From positions 1-44,981 of the IMG/VR virus record IMGVR_UViG_3300037293_000319: DNA of 44,981 nucleotides. One strand, given 5' to 3'. Source of the stretch: a virus. The position numbers were made by a program, and so were the translations under genes. The number at the start of each line of letters is the position of its first letter. Positions within the stretch are counted from its first letter, which is position 1. Below the pieces are notes generated by a model. It did no database searches. It saw nothing but the letters and a program-made list of their open reading frames with translations, and was not told the origin of the DNA. Positions 29,563 to 39,236 of the stretch are shown here, one piece after another.

Positions 29563-32484
29563 ATGGCCAAAGAGACTCTCCTTCTCCGCATCCTGGCGTC
29601 CACACGCGACGCCGTGCGCTCGTTCCGCTCTCTGGACGGGGTGCTTACGCGCCTGAACGCCAACGCGGCCCAAGCGCAGGAGGCTGTGGCGGGTGTTGGT
29701 GATGGCGCAGACGAAAGCGCTCGCGCCGCCGAACAGGCCATGCGCAAGTTGGGGCTGCGCTCCGTTGCCCAAGCCAACAAATCGCGCGCTTCCTGGCAAG
29801 CCTCATACGAAGCCATCGAGCGCTCCGCCGAGTCCACATCTACAGACATTGCCCGAGCCAGAGCTGAACTCAACCGCCGCCTGGAACGCCTGGACCGGGA
29901 AATGGCGGTCAATTTCGAGCGCCGCATCGACCGCATGGCGCGCGCCGTGCGCTCGCTGGGCCGCGCCGGCCTTCTGGCCTCTGTTCAACTGGCGCGCATG
30001 ACTGCATCGGTGGCCGCCAGCGGCTTCACCCGCCTGTCCGGCCTCGTAACAACCACGGCCGGCGTCGTGTCCCGCGGCGTCCGCACGATCGTCTCGGGTT
30101 TGACACGGATCTCCCTCGCCGCCACCCGCCTGTTCTCCCGCTCCGTCATTGGCGGCGGTGCGGCCGCTGGCGCGTTCGCCATCCAGGTGGGTCAGGTTTC
30201 GGGCGAATTCGAACGCCTGGCCGTAGCCCTAAAAGCTACCACAGGCAAAGACTACGACCGCGCATCCAAATTCGTCGAGGACTACGCAAAGCAAGTCGTA
30301 TTCTCGCAGGAGCAGATCGGACAGTCGCTGCTGTCCTTGCGCAACTTCGGATTCTCACAGGCCGATGCCGAAACGGCGTTGCCGTCGCTCATTGACCAGG
30401 TTTCAAAACTTGGTGGATCCTATGCCGACCTGGAAGGCATAACGCTTGCCGTCGGACAGGCATGGGCCAAAGGGAAGCTACAGGGCGAAGAGATCCTCCA
30501 ACTCGTGGAACGCGGTGTCCCCGTGTGGGACCTGCTTGCGAAAGTCACCGGGAAATCTGTGGCAGAGATCCAGGACCTGTCCGAAGCCGGAAAGCTTGGG
30601 CAAGACGTCATCCGCGGCCTGCTCGCCGAAATCGGAAAAGGTGCCAAGAGCGCCGCTGCTGGCCAGTTGGACACATACAACGGCTTGATCGCACAGTTGA
30701 CGAAGGCCTGGTCAGCGCTGCTGCGCGAGATCGGCGACTCCGGTGTGTTCGACCGCCTGAAAAACATACTCCGTGACGTGATCGAGTTCCTTGGGCGTCC
30801 TGAAACGCTGGCTATTTTCACACGTTTTGCAGAAGTCGGCGTTCTGGCACTCGAGAAAGTCAGCGAAGGCGTTCAAAACCTCCTGCTCGTCTTTGGCGGC
30901 CGCGCCGCAGACACGCTGGAACGCTGGATCGCGACTGCTTCGGACCTTTTCGCCGAGTTTTTGGGCATCGCCGACCGGAATTTCGATGGGTTCGTCGCCG
31001 CAGTTGAAGCCGGTGTATCCGCATTCGTCGAATTCGCGCGCGCGGCGGCCATTGCGCTGCCGTATGTTTTGAAACTCGTGACCGACGTTATGAGTGGCAT
31101 AACCCGCGCGATCGGTGACATAGATCCAAACACCATTGAAATCGTATTCGCCAACATCGCAGGCGCGATTGGCAAGGTGGCGCAGGGTGTCGCCGACTTT
31201 TTCTATGCTGTTGACCCTGCTGCCATCCGCGCGATCGTTGTGGAGATCGCGTCGTTCATAAACACACTCGCAGGTCTATTCGGTCAAGCGGCCGACGGTG
31301 CATCCGGCGCCGCGCTTGCGCAATCGCTCGCTGACGGGTTCTCCGCCGCTGCTACGGCTGTCCAGGTCCTTGGCCGCGAACTCACGCAGCTGTTCAACGG
31401 TGGTATCACTGGCGGGAACTTTGAATCCGGATTCTTTCAGTCCATACAGCGGTTTGCTGTCGAAGACTTCCCAGCTATCAAATCCGCTGTCATGATTGTT
31501 GTGGACTTTCTGAACAAAATCGGCGCAGAGGGCGCCGTGGCCGCCGTTGGCTTCGGCACATTCCTCGCTGTTTTGCCCGGCATCGTCGACTTCGTCGACA
31601 ACCTGGGCGGTGCTGTGGCATCGATCATCGCGTTTGTGACGTGGATCAAGACGCTTGCCGCATTCACGGCCATCACTGCCTGGCTTTCCAGCGCCGCAGC
31701 CGCACTCGCAGGTTTTGCTGCGACAATAGCCGCTGCCATAGCCGCAGCCCCGCTTGCCCTCATCGCTGCTGTTGTGGTTGGTATTGCCGCCGTCGCCGCA
31801 GCTATCTATATTTGGTGGGACGAGATCGTTGCTGGCTTCAAAGCTACTGCCGGCTTCATCGTCGACATATTCGGCACCCTGTTCAATGGGCTAATCGGCG
31901 GCTTTGCGAATGCCTGGAAAGCAATAAAAGCCGGCGCTGGTTTTTTTGTCGACGTGTTCCGCACCATCGGCAACGGAATCCTGGATGGCTTCACTTTAGT
32001 GTGGGACGGCATAAAATCTGCGTTCAATGCGACCATCGACTTCCTGTCTTCGTTGATACCAGACTGGGTCAAAAACCTCTTTGGCGGTGACGCCACGGTC
32101 ACTGTCAACGGCGATGGCACGGCCAGCACATCTGGCCAATACTGGAACGGAGGCTACACGGGCCCGGGCGGCAAATACGACCCGGCTGGCACCGTCCACC
32201 GCGGCGAATACGTGTTCGACCAACTCGCCACCCGCCGGATCGGCGTGCCCGCGCTTGAAGCCCTGCGCAACGGCATCGTGCCGCGTTCGCTGCTGGACCT
32301 CGCCACACCCACGGTGCCCGCCTCTGCGCCCACCGGCGGCCGCCGCATGGGCTTCGACGTCAACCTCCCCGGCATCGGCTCCGTCGGCGGCGACGGCGAC
32401 CCCAACGAGCTCCGCCGCTTCCAGCGCGCCCTGCGCCATCAAAAAGCCAAAACCACAGCCGCCCGTCCGAGAGGGTCCATCTGA
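29563..32484 (+). CDS. tail tape measure protein
   Basis: A 973-aa protein. The N-terminal 300 residues are coiled-coil-rich; a tape-measure core follows with FERLAVALKATTGKDYDRASKFVEDYAKQVVFSQEQIGQSLLSLRNFGFS and GEEILQLVERGVPVWDLLAKVTGKSVAEIQDLSEAGKLGQDVIRGLL. Long hydrophobic segments lie around residues 660-755 (VAAVGFGTFLAVLPGIVDFV and a poly-Ala/Val/Ile stretch), probably membrane-inserting on infection. The C-terminus has GGYTGPGGKYDPAGTVHRGEYVF, a motif often seen there. Its length sets the tail length. ATG follows AGAGGACTGAA; the stop overlaps the next ATG. Confidence 0.93.
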   Translation: MAKETLLLRILASTRDAVRSFRSLDGVLTRLNANAAQAQEAVAGVGDGADESARAAEQAMRKLGLRSVAQANKSRASWQASYEAIERSAESTSTDIARARAELNRRLERLDREMAVNFERRIDRMARAVRSLGRAGLLASVQLARMTASVAASGFTRLSGLVTTTAGVVSRGVRTIVSGLTRISLAATRLFSRSVIGGGAAAGAFAIQVGQVSGEFERLAVALKATTGKDYDRASKFVEDYAKQVVFSQEQIGQSLLSLRNFGFSQADAETALPSLIDQVSKLGGSYADLEGITLAVGQAWAKGKLQGEEILQLVERGVPVWDLLAKVTGKSVAEIQDLSEAGKLGQDVIRGLLAEIGKGAKSAAAGQLDTYNGLIAQLTKAWSALLREIGDSGVFDRLKNILRDVIEFLGRPETLAIFTRFAEVGVLALEKVSEGVQNLLLVFGGRAADTLERWIATASDLFAEFLGIADRNFDGFVAAVEAGVSAFVEFARAAAIALPYVLKLVTDVMSGITRAIGDIDPNTIEIVFANIAGAIGKVAQGVADFFYAVDPAAIRAIVVEIASFINTLAGLFGQAADGASGAALAQSLADGFSAAATAVQVLGRELTQLFNGGITGGNFESGFFQSIQRFAVEDFPAIKSAVMIVVDFLNKIGAEGAVAAVGFGTFLAVLPGIVDFVDNLGGAVASIIAFVTWIKTLAAFTAITAWLSSAAAALAGFAATIAAAIAAAPLALIAAVVVGIAAVAAAIYIWWDEIVAGFKATAGFIVDIFGTLFNGLIGGFANAWKAIKAGAGFFVDVFRTIGNGILDGFTLVWDGIKSAFNATIDFLSSLIPDWVKNLFGGDATVTVNGDGTASTSGQYWNGGYTGPGGKYDPAGTVHRGEYVFDQLATRRIGVPALEALRNGIVPRSLLDLATPTVPASAPTGGRRMGFDVNLPGIGSVGGDGDPNELRRFQRALRHQKAKTTAARPRGSI

Positions 32485-34364
32485 TGCCTAACTACGATCC
32501 CGAACTCCAAACACATTTCCGCCTCTGGCTCGACGGCGAAGAGGTCCCGTTCCCGGAGGGCTCCGCGCGGTTTGTCCAGGGATCCATCGAGCCCATCTCC
32601 GAAGCGGTTTCATCGCGCCGCACGGTCAACGGCACGCTGCGCGTCCAAGCCGATCCGGCGTTCCGCAAGTTCCGGCTAACGGTGTCCTGCACTGACAGCA
32701 TGCTGCCCGCTCTGTTCGGCATCGACCCAACCCAGGTTGCCGTTATTTGGTCCCCCGTCGTCGTCCGTGAGCGCGGCACAACACCGTCGCGCACGCCGGT
32801 GTCTGGGTCCTTGGTCGCACAAGACGACTGGATCGAATACCGCCCCATCCTGACTGGTTACCTGACAAGCATTCCGACGCTCTCCGAACCAGAGTGGCAG
32901 TCCGACGCCTCGTGGTCGCTCGTGTTCGAAGAGTCCGACGTTCCGGACGTGTATTTCGTCACGCTCGCCGGCGCGCCGCTGGCGACAGTGGCCCCTGGTG
33001 GCTCTCTGTCGTTCAACGTCGGCGTCCTCGCCGCCACCAACACCGGCCTGCCGATCGCATATGCTCGCGTCGGCGGGGCTTTTCCGCCGGGCACGTCGCT
33101 AAACGCGTCGACCGGCATGATCACCGGCACGCCCAGCAGTGCTGGTTTGTATACATTCACCATTCGCGCTACCAGTGGTGGCCAAACTGGCGAACAGACA
33201 TACAACATATTGATTGCTGCTGCGGCCGAGCCGAGCGTTTCATTTGCTGCCGTTGCGCTACAAGACTACGAATCTGGTGTATCGGTCGGTCTGAATCTTG
33301 CGCCGTCCGTCACAGTCGAGAACAGCGCAGGTGTGCCCGTGTTCGCCGTTGTCTCGGGTTCGCTCCCACCTGGCCTGTCACTGTCGACATCTGGTGTCGT
33401 ATTCGGAACGCCGACCGGAACGGGTGCGTTCGCCGCGCAGGTGCGGGCGATCATCGCTACGGGCGAGTTCGACGCTCAGACGATCGCGTTTTATGCGGAG
33501 GGGGCTCCTGTTGTAGTGGAGGAGAAGATGCTCGCCGACGGCGGGACACAGGTGGATTTTGTGCTGGCTGGCAAGAACCTGAGATCCGCCACGTTCCCCG
33601 GCATGGGCATTTTTGAAGTGACGCGTGCGGGCTACCTGGAAGACGGCTGGGTGATCGCTGGCGGCGGTGGTGGTTACAGACACCCGTCTACAAGTCAGGC
33701 ATGCGGCGGCGGATCATGCGGCCAAGTGCGACGTCTGCGCAACCCCGATGGCTCGCGGATCTGGCTGAACGTCGGACTATACACAATTGAAATCGGCGCA
33801 GGTGGGCCTGGAAGTTCGACGGGTTCTCAGTCCTCTGCGTTTGGAATCGTTGCCATTGGCGGCGGTTCTGGTGGTGGGGCAAGCACGCCGCCAGGGTCCG
33901 GCGGCGGCGGTGGCGCCGCCTCGACAAGCACCGCGCAGGCTGGAGGAGGCCCGTTTGGGAACGTTCCTGGAACACTCGAAAACGGGCAACGCGGTGGCGC
34001 AGGCCGTATTTCGACGGGTTCTCCACGTGCTGGCGGTGGAGCAGGTGCAGGAACTGCTGGAAAAGATGGGCTATCGTCTGGCACTCTCTCCTCTGACTAT
34101 TCAAACGGTGATGGCGGCGACGGCATACAGATTTACTGCCGCACCGGCCTGGCCGAATGGGTTGCGGGCGGCGGTGCGGGCGGCGTTGGCTCGGGCATAG
34201 CGACTCGCACGGGCGGCTTGGGCGGCGGCGGAAACGGCGGCGGGGTGTTAGGCACGAACGCAACGTCCGGCGCGGTAAATACCGGTTCCGGCGGCGGCGG
34301 AGCATCGACTGGCAACGCCGGAAACGGCGGGTCGGGTATTGTCATAATTTGCTGGGAGCGCTGA
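32484..34364 (+). CDS. tail tip/fibre protein with putative-Ig repeats and Gly-rich end
   Basis: A 626-aa protein. Residues 1-155 resemble a tail-tip attachment domain. Two He_PIG-like immunoglobulin modules follow: GLPIAYARVGGAFPPGTSLNASTGMITGTPSSAGLYTFTIRA and VPVFAVVSGSLPPGLSLSTSGVVFGTPTGTGAFAAQVRA. From about 390 on it is a glycine-rich sandwich domain (GGGSGGGAS..., GGGGGAAST...) ending GGSGIVIICWER, the usual ending of Gly-rich phage adhesins. It probably binds the host surface. The Gly-rich part is the most likely to vary between strains. Confidence 0.8.
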   Translation: MPNYDPELQTHFRLWLDGEEVPFPEGSARFVQGSIEPISEAVSSRRTVNGTLRVQADPAFRKFRLTVSCTDSMLPALFGIDPTQVAVIWSPVVVRERGTTPSRTPVSGSLVAQDDWIEYRPILTGYLTSIPTLSEPEWQSDASWSLVFEESDVPDVYFVTLAGAPLATVAPGGSLSFNVGVLAATNTGLPIAYARVGGAFPPGTSLNASTGMITGTPSSAGLYTFTIRATSGGQTGEQTYNILIAAAAEPSVSFAAVALQDYESGVSVGLNLAPSVTVENSAGVPVFAVVSGSLPPGLSLSTSGVVFGTPTGTGAFAAQVRAIIATGEFDAQTIAFYAEGAPVVVEEKMLADGGTQVDFVLAGKNLRSATFPGMGIFEVTRAGYLEDGWVIAGGGGGYRHPSTSQACGGGSCGQVRRLRNPDGSRIWLNVGLYTIEIGAGGPGSSTGSQSSAFGIVAIGGGSGGGASTPPGSGGGGGAASTSTAQAGGGPFGNVPGTLENGQRGGAGRISTGSPRAGGGAGAGTAGKDGLSSGTLSSDYSNGDGGDGIQIYCRTGLAEWVAGGGAGGVGSGIATRTGGLGGGGNGGGVLGTNATSGAVNTGSGGGGASTGNAGNGGSGIVIICWER

Positions 34365-34365
34365 C

Positions 34366-34755
34366 ATGGCACATTTCGCAGAAATTCGGGACGGTATGGT
34401 GGCTCGGGTCGTCGTCGTTCCACACGAACAAGAAGCGCGCGGCCAGGACTTTCTGGCCGTGGATCTGGGACTTGTTGGAGTGTGGGTGCAGACATCATAC
34501 ACCGCATCCATCCGCCGCCGTTTCGCCGGTGTCGGAATGACATACGACACTACGCGCGATGTATTTATTGAGCCACATCCCTTCCCTTCGTGGACGCTCG
34601 ATTCCGCCGGCGACTGGCAACCGCCGGTGGCTATGCCAACAGATGTCGGATCTTGGGAATGGAATGAAGAATCCGGTGAATGGGACCTATCTGATCCGGA
34701 GACAGATGCGTTCATCGCGCCTGATCTCGAACAAGAAACGGACCCCACACCATGA
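34366..34755 (+). CDS. fibre-associated phage protein, 129 aa
   Basis: A short protein of a type I know from many marine and alphaproteobacterial phages, with AEIRDGMVARVVVVP at the start, GVWVQTSYTASIRRRFAGVGMTYDTTRDVFIEPHPFPSWTLD in the centre, and a WEWNEESGEWD-like end. Relatives sit beside tail-fibre genes and may be fibre chaperones or tip proteins. It begins one base after the Gly-rich adhesin stop and overlaps the next gene by four bases. Confidence 0.75.
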   Translation: MAHFAEIRDGMVARVVVVPHEQEARGQDFLAVDLGLVGVWVQTSYTASIRRRFAGVGMTYDTTRDVFIEPHPFPSWTLDSAGDWQPPVAMPTDVGSWEWNEESGEWDLSDPETDAFIAPDLEQETDPTP

Positions 34756-36539
34756 TCTACTTCGCTTACGCAACGGCTGGTGACATCTTTAACCCTGCGA
34801 TCCACTCGCGGGAAGACATGGAGGTGTTCACTGCGCAAATGGTTGGCGAAGAGGGAGACGCCGTCGAGTTGAAACTCGAGGTGACGAACACACGCCAGCC
34901 GTTTCCGGGCCGCCGGATCTTCTTCTCGGAAGACGGAGTGCTCCTGTTTTCTGGATTCATCACGTCCATCATCGGACAGGTCGGCCAGACGATCACCGTC
35001 CAGGCCGTAGGCAAGGCTACGAACTGGCAAGCGGCGCAAGACGCGCTGTGCCAGACTCTGAAAGTCGCTCCTCACTACGACGAATTGTCGTTGCCGGTTG
35101 CGTCGCGCAACGACATTTCGGAGGTCCTGTCTGGGCACTCCAAAGTCCTGAACTGGGACCGCCTCACCGGTGCGCCGTCTGCGCTTGACCTGTTCCTCGC
35201 GGACCAAGCCGCTGTGGACGTTGTGCCAGATGAAGGCTCCCTGTCGGTTTCATTTGAAGAGCCCGTCGCCGGCGTCGCGGTGATCTGCGAAGCCAAATGG
35301 ACCCAGATCGTCGTCCAGGGCCATGACCTCGCCGCGCAGTCCGCTGCGAACGCGCCCGGATCAATACACGGTCTGGAAACGCTGACCGCCGAACGCCTGG
35401 TAGAAAACTTCCCACGCACCGGTGAAGAGCTGGTCGGCGACGTCGTTGTCCTGGAGTCCAGCCTGGAAGAGGAAACCAACATAAACGGCGACCCGATCCG
35501 TGAATACCACCAAGTTTCCGTCGTCAAAGAAACCGGCGCATTCGCCATCGACCCGTCCGTCGAAGAAAAAGATAGCGACATCGAACGAGCTTTTACGTCG
35601 AAAATGAAAGCCGTGCTGAACGTCGAGCACACGTTTGAGGTGCGCCGCGTGGAGCGCGCCGCGTTCGACCTCCTGCGGCCGCTTCAAGAAGACGTCCAAA
35701 CCGGCCCTGTCGAAGTGCTGGAAATCCCTATACAGGAACTCAAACCAGGCGAAGCCGATCTGCGCCCCGACTGGCAACCAGCCACTTATTACGACGAGGG
35801 TGCCGTCGTCGAGTTCGACGGGCACACACAATACTGCCGCGCAGCGCATTGGTCGGGCAGCACGTTCAGCCAGATTTTTTGGCGCACAGGCATGCTCGCC
35901 GCGCGCTACGACATACGCCGCCTCCAGTCGTTTTTCATCTCCCCGCGCGGCCGCCTGTTCCACGAATACATGCTCGAACGTGCGAAGGACCGCTTGCGCC
36001 GCAGCGGACGCTGCGTCCGCGTTTCTGGGGATGCACCCATACCAGCGAATGCGAACAGCATCCACACCGGTGCCCGCGTGCGCATCCTCGCTCCCGGACT
36101 CGTTGGCGGCGCGGGCGCGGGCAAAGTCGTCGGCTACACGATGATTTGGTCCGAGGGTCGCCGCGACATGACCGTCGAGATCGCTTGCGCACCGGGCACC
36201 GGAGCCGCAGACACGCTGGACATCCAGCCAGCATCTGGCGCACCCGTCCTGACCGTCGCAAGCGCAGGGATCGAGATCACGATCGAGCACACCGCAGATG
36301 AGCAACTCGAACAGTTTCTAGAACCACGTGAGGCCAAAGAGAAGCTGCCAGAGGGAATCACATACATCGCGCCGCCCGCGTTCTCGACGAAAAAACTGCC
36401 AGCGGATGACCGCACGCCAGGGAACATCGAGCCCACCAAAATTTCTTTCAAAACAGTTGTGCCAAAAGAAGATTTCGATGGCACATGCGACCTATCTGTT
36501 TTGGGAACCTTTGGCCTTCCAGTAGGAATCCAGCAATGA
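34752..36539 (+). CDS. tail tip/baseplate protein, 595 aa
   Basis: A large soluble protein whose N-terminus (FTAQMVGEEGDAVELKLEVTNTRQPFPGRRIFFSEDGVLLFSGFITSIIG) resembles hub or baseplate proteins that carry phage-tail beta modules. It holds a central segment (PDWQPATYYDEGAVVEFDGHTQYCRAAHWSG) like a carbohydrate-binding repeat. It overlaps the previous gene by ATGA and the next by ATGA. Precise role in the tail tip is not clear from sequence. Confidence 0.7.
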   Translation: MIYFAYATAGDIFNPAIHSREDMEVFTAQMVGEEGDAVELKLEVTNTRQPFPGRRIFFSEDGVLLFSGFITSIIGQVGQTITVQAVGKATNWQAAQDALCQTLKVAPHYDELSLPVASRNDISEVLSGHSKVLNWDRLTGAPSALDLFLADQAAVDVVPDEGSLSVSFEEPVAGVAVICEAKWTQIVVQGHDLAAQSAANAPGSIHGLETLTAERLVENFPRTGEELVGDVVVLESSLEEETNINGDPIREYHQVSVVKETGAFAIDPSVEEKDSDIERAFTSKMKAVLNVEHTFEVRRVERAAFDLLRPLQEDVQTGPVEVLEIPIQELKPGEADLRPDWQPATYYDEGAVVEFDGHTQYCRAAHWSGSTFSQIFWRTGMLAARYDIRRLQSFFISPRGRLFHEYMLERAKDRLRRSGRCVRVSGDAPIPANANSIHTGARVRILAPGLVGGAGAGKVVGYTMIWSEGRRDMTVEIACAPGTGAADTLDIQPASGAPVLTVASAGIEITIEHTADEQLEQFLEPREAKEKLPEGITYIAPPAFSTKKLPADDRTPGNIEPTKISFKTVVPKEDFDGTCDLSVLGTFGLPVGIQQ

Positions 36540-39154
36540 CAATCGAACGCCTGATCGCCCCAGAGCGCGCCCTTCCATCCCACACCGTCCAAGAACCCCG
36601 CGTCCTGACGTCGAAAAGCCGCGTCGTCCAGGGTGGTGGATTCAACGGCGGAGACGCCGGGCACAAAAACTACGGCCAGACGATCGCGCACCTGTTCGAA
36701 CGTCGCCAAGAGATCCGCACCAGCCGCTACAAAGACGTTCCGGCCGGCGGCACCGTTCTGCTGAAACCAGACGACACAGGCGCCGTCTCACTGCGCTTCG
36801 CGGGCGGCATATGCCCCGTAACATTCGCGCTGCCACCGTCCGTCCCGGAGGGCCAAGGCTCCACCCGCGCGCGGCAGTGGTCCGTTCGTGTTCGGACGTT
36901 CTACGCCGCAGAAACGCAGTTGAATTGGCCCGCAAACGTCGTTGGTGCGTTCGGCTACGACCTGATCGATCCCGAGACCGAGGGCGGACTGCAGACCCTC
37001 GAGGAGATCGGCGTGCTGCCCGCCCAACCAGGCATGCCCACAACCGGCGACACGTTCGAACTGACGTATGACGAACGCACCGGAGAGTGGATCGTTGACT
37101 GGTTCTCACGCAACCAGATCGTGGAGGATCCATTCACGCCGGCATCTGGCACCACAGACCCAAACGCGCCCGGCGCCACCGACGGCACGACGCCAACTCC
37201 GCCAGGAGACCCAAGCGACCCTACGGACCCAACGACAGAACAGGCCTACACCGACCCAGTAACCGGCGAACCGATGGTTCCTGTCCAACCGCCTGCGCTC
37301 GCAGGCGACATCATCGCGCTGCATGACGGATCGGTGTCTTATTCGACGGACGGCGGCAGCATGTGGCGTCAACTGAACGGCAGCGCGTCGGCGCCGGTGG
37401 CAATCTCGGCGCTTCTGCGCGAAGGTGCTGTTATAGTCGACAGCGCCGGGGTGGCCCGTTTCTCAACCAACCTGCAAGGCTGGACAGATCTGCGCCTGGC
37501 CACGCAAAACTCCATCGACATCCCGCTGACCAACACCGACTTTGAAACCGGCGATCTGACGGGCTGGACGACGTCGTCCGGCACCGAGCCGCGCGTCCTG
37601 GCCACCGCGAAGCCCGCCCAGATGCCCGGCTCGAAACACTATCTCACGCGCAACTGGACCATATTCGGAACCGGTGACAACGCGCTGGATCAGGTCGTCG
37701 AATTGGACGCGAACACCTGGTCAGCTCTTCAAGACGGCGGCTCCCTGCGGCTGTCGTCGGACGTCTATGCGGGCTCCCTGGCGTCGGGCAAAATCCAGAT
37801 CCTGGATGGGGGCGAGCGACTCAATGCTGCGGAATCGTTTAACCTCTACCGCACCAGCGCTGGCTTCCGAGCCGACGAATTCGCCGTGTCGCCCACCCAG
37901 GGCCCGCTGCGCCTGGTGGGCGCGGCCACCGCGATCGCGGGATCGTGGGACATCGCGACCTCGCCGATCGCGGATGGCATACGGCTCGACGGCGCAGCGG
38001 GCGCAAACATTTCGGGCTCCGTCGCGTGGCGCGTCGAGAAAGCCGACGGGTCCCTATACGACGGCGTCGTGTCCATACGCCTCTACGACCTCGACGGCCC
38101 AAACGGCGCGAGCGAGACCCTGCGGGTGGGTGGCCTGGACCGCTACGACGTTGCTGGAGGCGGCGTCACAGCGGCGGTGCAGCTCTCGGGAGACGTCTTA
38201 TTCACCGGTGTGGCCGGCAACGCTGGCAGCGCAGGCACTGGGTCTGGGTCGTTCACCGTTTCCGTGGTTCCCGAGTTCTCGTTCCTCTACACCGGCCGCG
38301 ATCTTGCCGGCCTCGGCATGAAGGGGTTCTCCACCACCGCCGCGGAGTTGGTCTTGGCAGAGACCACCTGGGCGGACGACACGTGGAAGCGCGTCGCCGC
38401 AACTCTGCCAGGTTTGGGCGTTCCGGCCAGCAAGATCCGGGTGCGCCTGGTGGGTGCGGGCAACGGCACGTCTGCGGCCGACGCGTATTTCGACAACGTG
38501 AAACTCGAGGTCTCCCTGGACCGGTCCGAAGCAGCCCGCACCGTAGCACCAGACTACGCGTTTGGCCGTCACGTCATCGCCTCGCAGTTCAGTCTCTATG
38601 CTGTGCGCGCTGGCGTTGCCGCGCTGCTGTCGTCGTGCCCCATCTCGTCGGAGCATATAGCCGCAGACGGCCCGCAGATCATCGTGGCGGCTGGGTCGTC
38701 TGTGCGCGTGTCGTGGAACGACGGGCAGACATGGACAGCATACACCGCACCAGGCCTCGTTCGTCAGTTGTTCGCGGGCCGATCTGCTGCGTTTATATCC
38801 GAAGCCGCACCTACAGGGACTGTTGTTGCTGTCACCGCTGGCGGCGACGTGATGATCATCGACCGCACCGCCGCAGGTCCACGCTTTGAATCTGCAGGAG
38901 CTGGCACACATTTTTCCATCGATGGCCGGCGCGGAACCTTCGTGTCAACGGAATCGACTGGAAACGTCGATGGTGTAAACCAGCCAGCCAGCGTGGGCGC
39001 CGTAGGCCGCCGAACCCTGCCATGTGACAATGGCCGGTGGCTGGGTTACCAGTTCAATGTTCGCGACCTGTTCTACACCGCCGATCCAATGGGGCCCTGG
39101 CTGTTGGCGCCTTCGCTCGCAGAACCGATCCTGGATCTAATTGAAGTGCGATGA
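36536..39154 (+). CDS. large tail tip/fibre protein, 872 aa
   Basis: The last structural gene. The N-terminal 200 residues (ERLIAPERALPSHTVQEPRVLTSKSRVVQGGGFNGGDAGHK) should attach to the baseplate. A Pro/Thr/Asp-rich linker follows at about 200-250, then a galactose-binding-like region (NTDFETGDLTGWTTSSGTEPRVLA) found in many fibres and surface proteins, and a beta-propeller-like end (residues about 660-872, with WTDL/WTAYTAPG-like turns). The Asp-rich turns suggest metal or sugar binding. The ATG at 36536 overlaps the upstream stop. A weak hairpin terminator follows. Confidence 0.7.
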   Translation: MTIERLIAPERALPSHTVQEPRVLTSKSRVVQGGGFNGGDAGHKNYGQTIAHLFERRQEIRTSRYKDVPAGGTVLLKPDDTGAVSLRFAGGICPVTFALPPSVPEGQGSTRARQWSVRVRTFYAAETQLNWPANVVGAFGYDLIDPETEGGLQTLEEIGVLPAQPGMPTTGDTFELTYDERTGEWIVDWFSRNQIVEDPFTPASGTTDPNAPGATDGTTPTPPGDPSDPTDPTTEQAYTDPVTGEPMVPVQPPALAGDIIALHDGSVSYSTDGGSMWRQLNGSASAPVAISALLREGAVIVDSAGVARFSTNLQGWTDLRLATQNSIDIPLTNTDFETGDLTGWTTSSGTEPRVLATAKPAQMPGSKHYLTRNWTIFGTGDNALDQVVELDANTWSALQDGGSLRLSSDVYAGSLASGKIQILDGGERLNAAESFNLYRTSAGFRADEFAVSPTQGPLRLVGAATAIAGSWDIATSPIADGIRLDGAAGANISGSVAWRVEKADGSLYDGVVSIRLYDLDGPNGASETLRVGGLDRYDVAGGGVTAAVQLSGDVLFTGVAGNAGSAGTGSGSFTVSVVPEFSFLYTGRDLAGLGMKGFSTTAAELVLAETTWADDTWKRVAATLPGLGVPASKIRVRLVGAGNGTSAADAYFDNVKLEVSLDRSEAARTVAPDYAFGRHVIASQFSLYAVRAGVAALLSSCPISSEHIAADGPQIIVAAGSSVRVSWNDGQTWTAYTAPGLVRQLFAGRSAAFISEAAPTGTVVAVTAGGDVMIIDRTAAGPRFESAGAGTHFSIDGRRGTFVSTESTGNVDGVNQPASVGAVGRRTLPCDNGRWLGYQFNVRDLFYTADPMGPWLLAPSLAEPILDLIEVR

Positions 39155-39162
39155 AAAAAGAT

Positions 39163-39183
39163 CGGCCCCATATTTTGGGGCCG
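39163..39183 (+). terminator. hairpin after the structural operon
   Basis: CGGCCCC (39163-39169) and GGGGCCG (39177-39183). It has no T-tract on the plus strand but TTTTTTC on the minus strand, so its direction is unclear. Confidence 0.45.
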
Positions 39184-39203
39184 CGTCTATTTGGACCTAA
39201 CTG
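39175..39203 (+). promoter_or_regulatory. candidate promoter for the phosphoesterase and lysis genes
   Basis: TTGGGG (39175-39180), 17-bp spacer, TAACTG (39198-39203) in GGACCTAACT, the same 10-mer as at 15078-15087. It begins inside the preceding hairpin. Confidence 0.5.
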
Positions 39204-39236
39204 TTGGATGACAGGGACTAAATAAAGGAGCCGCAA

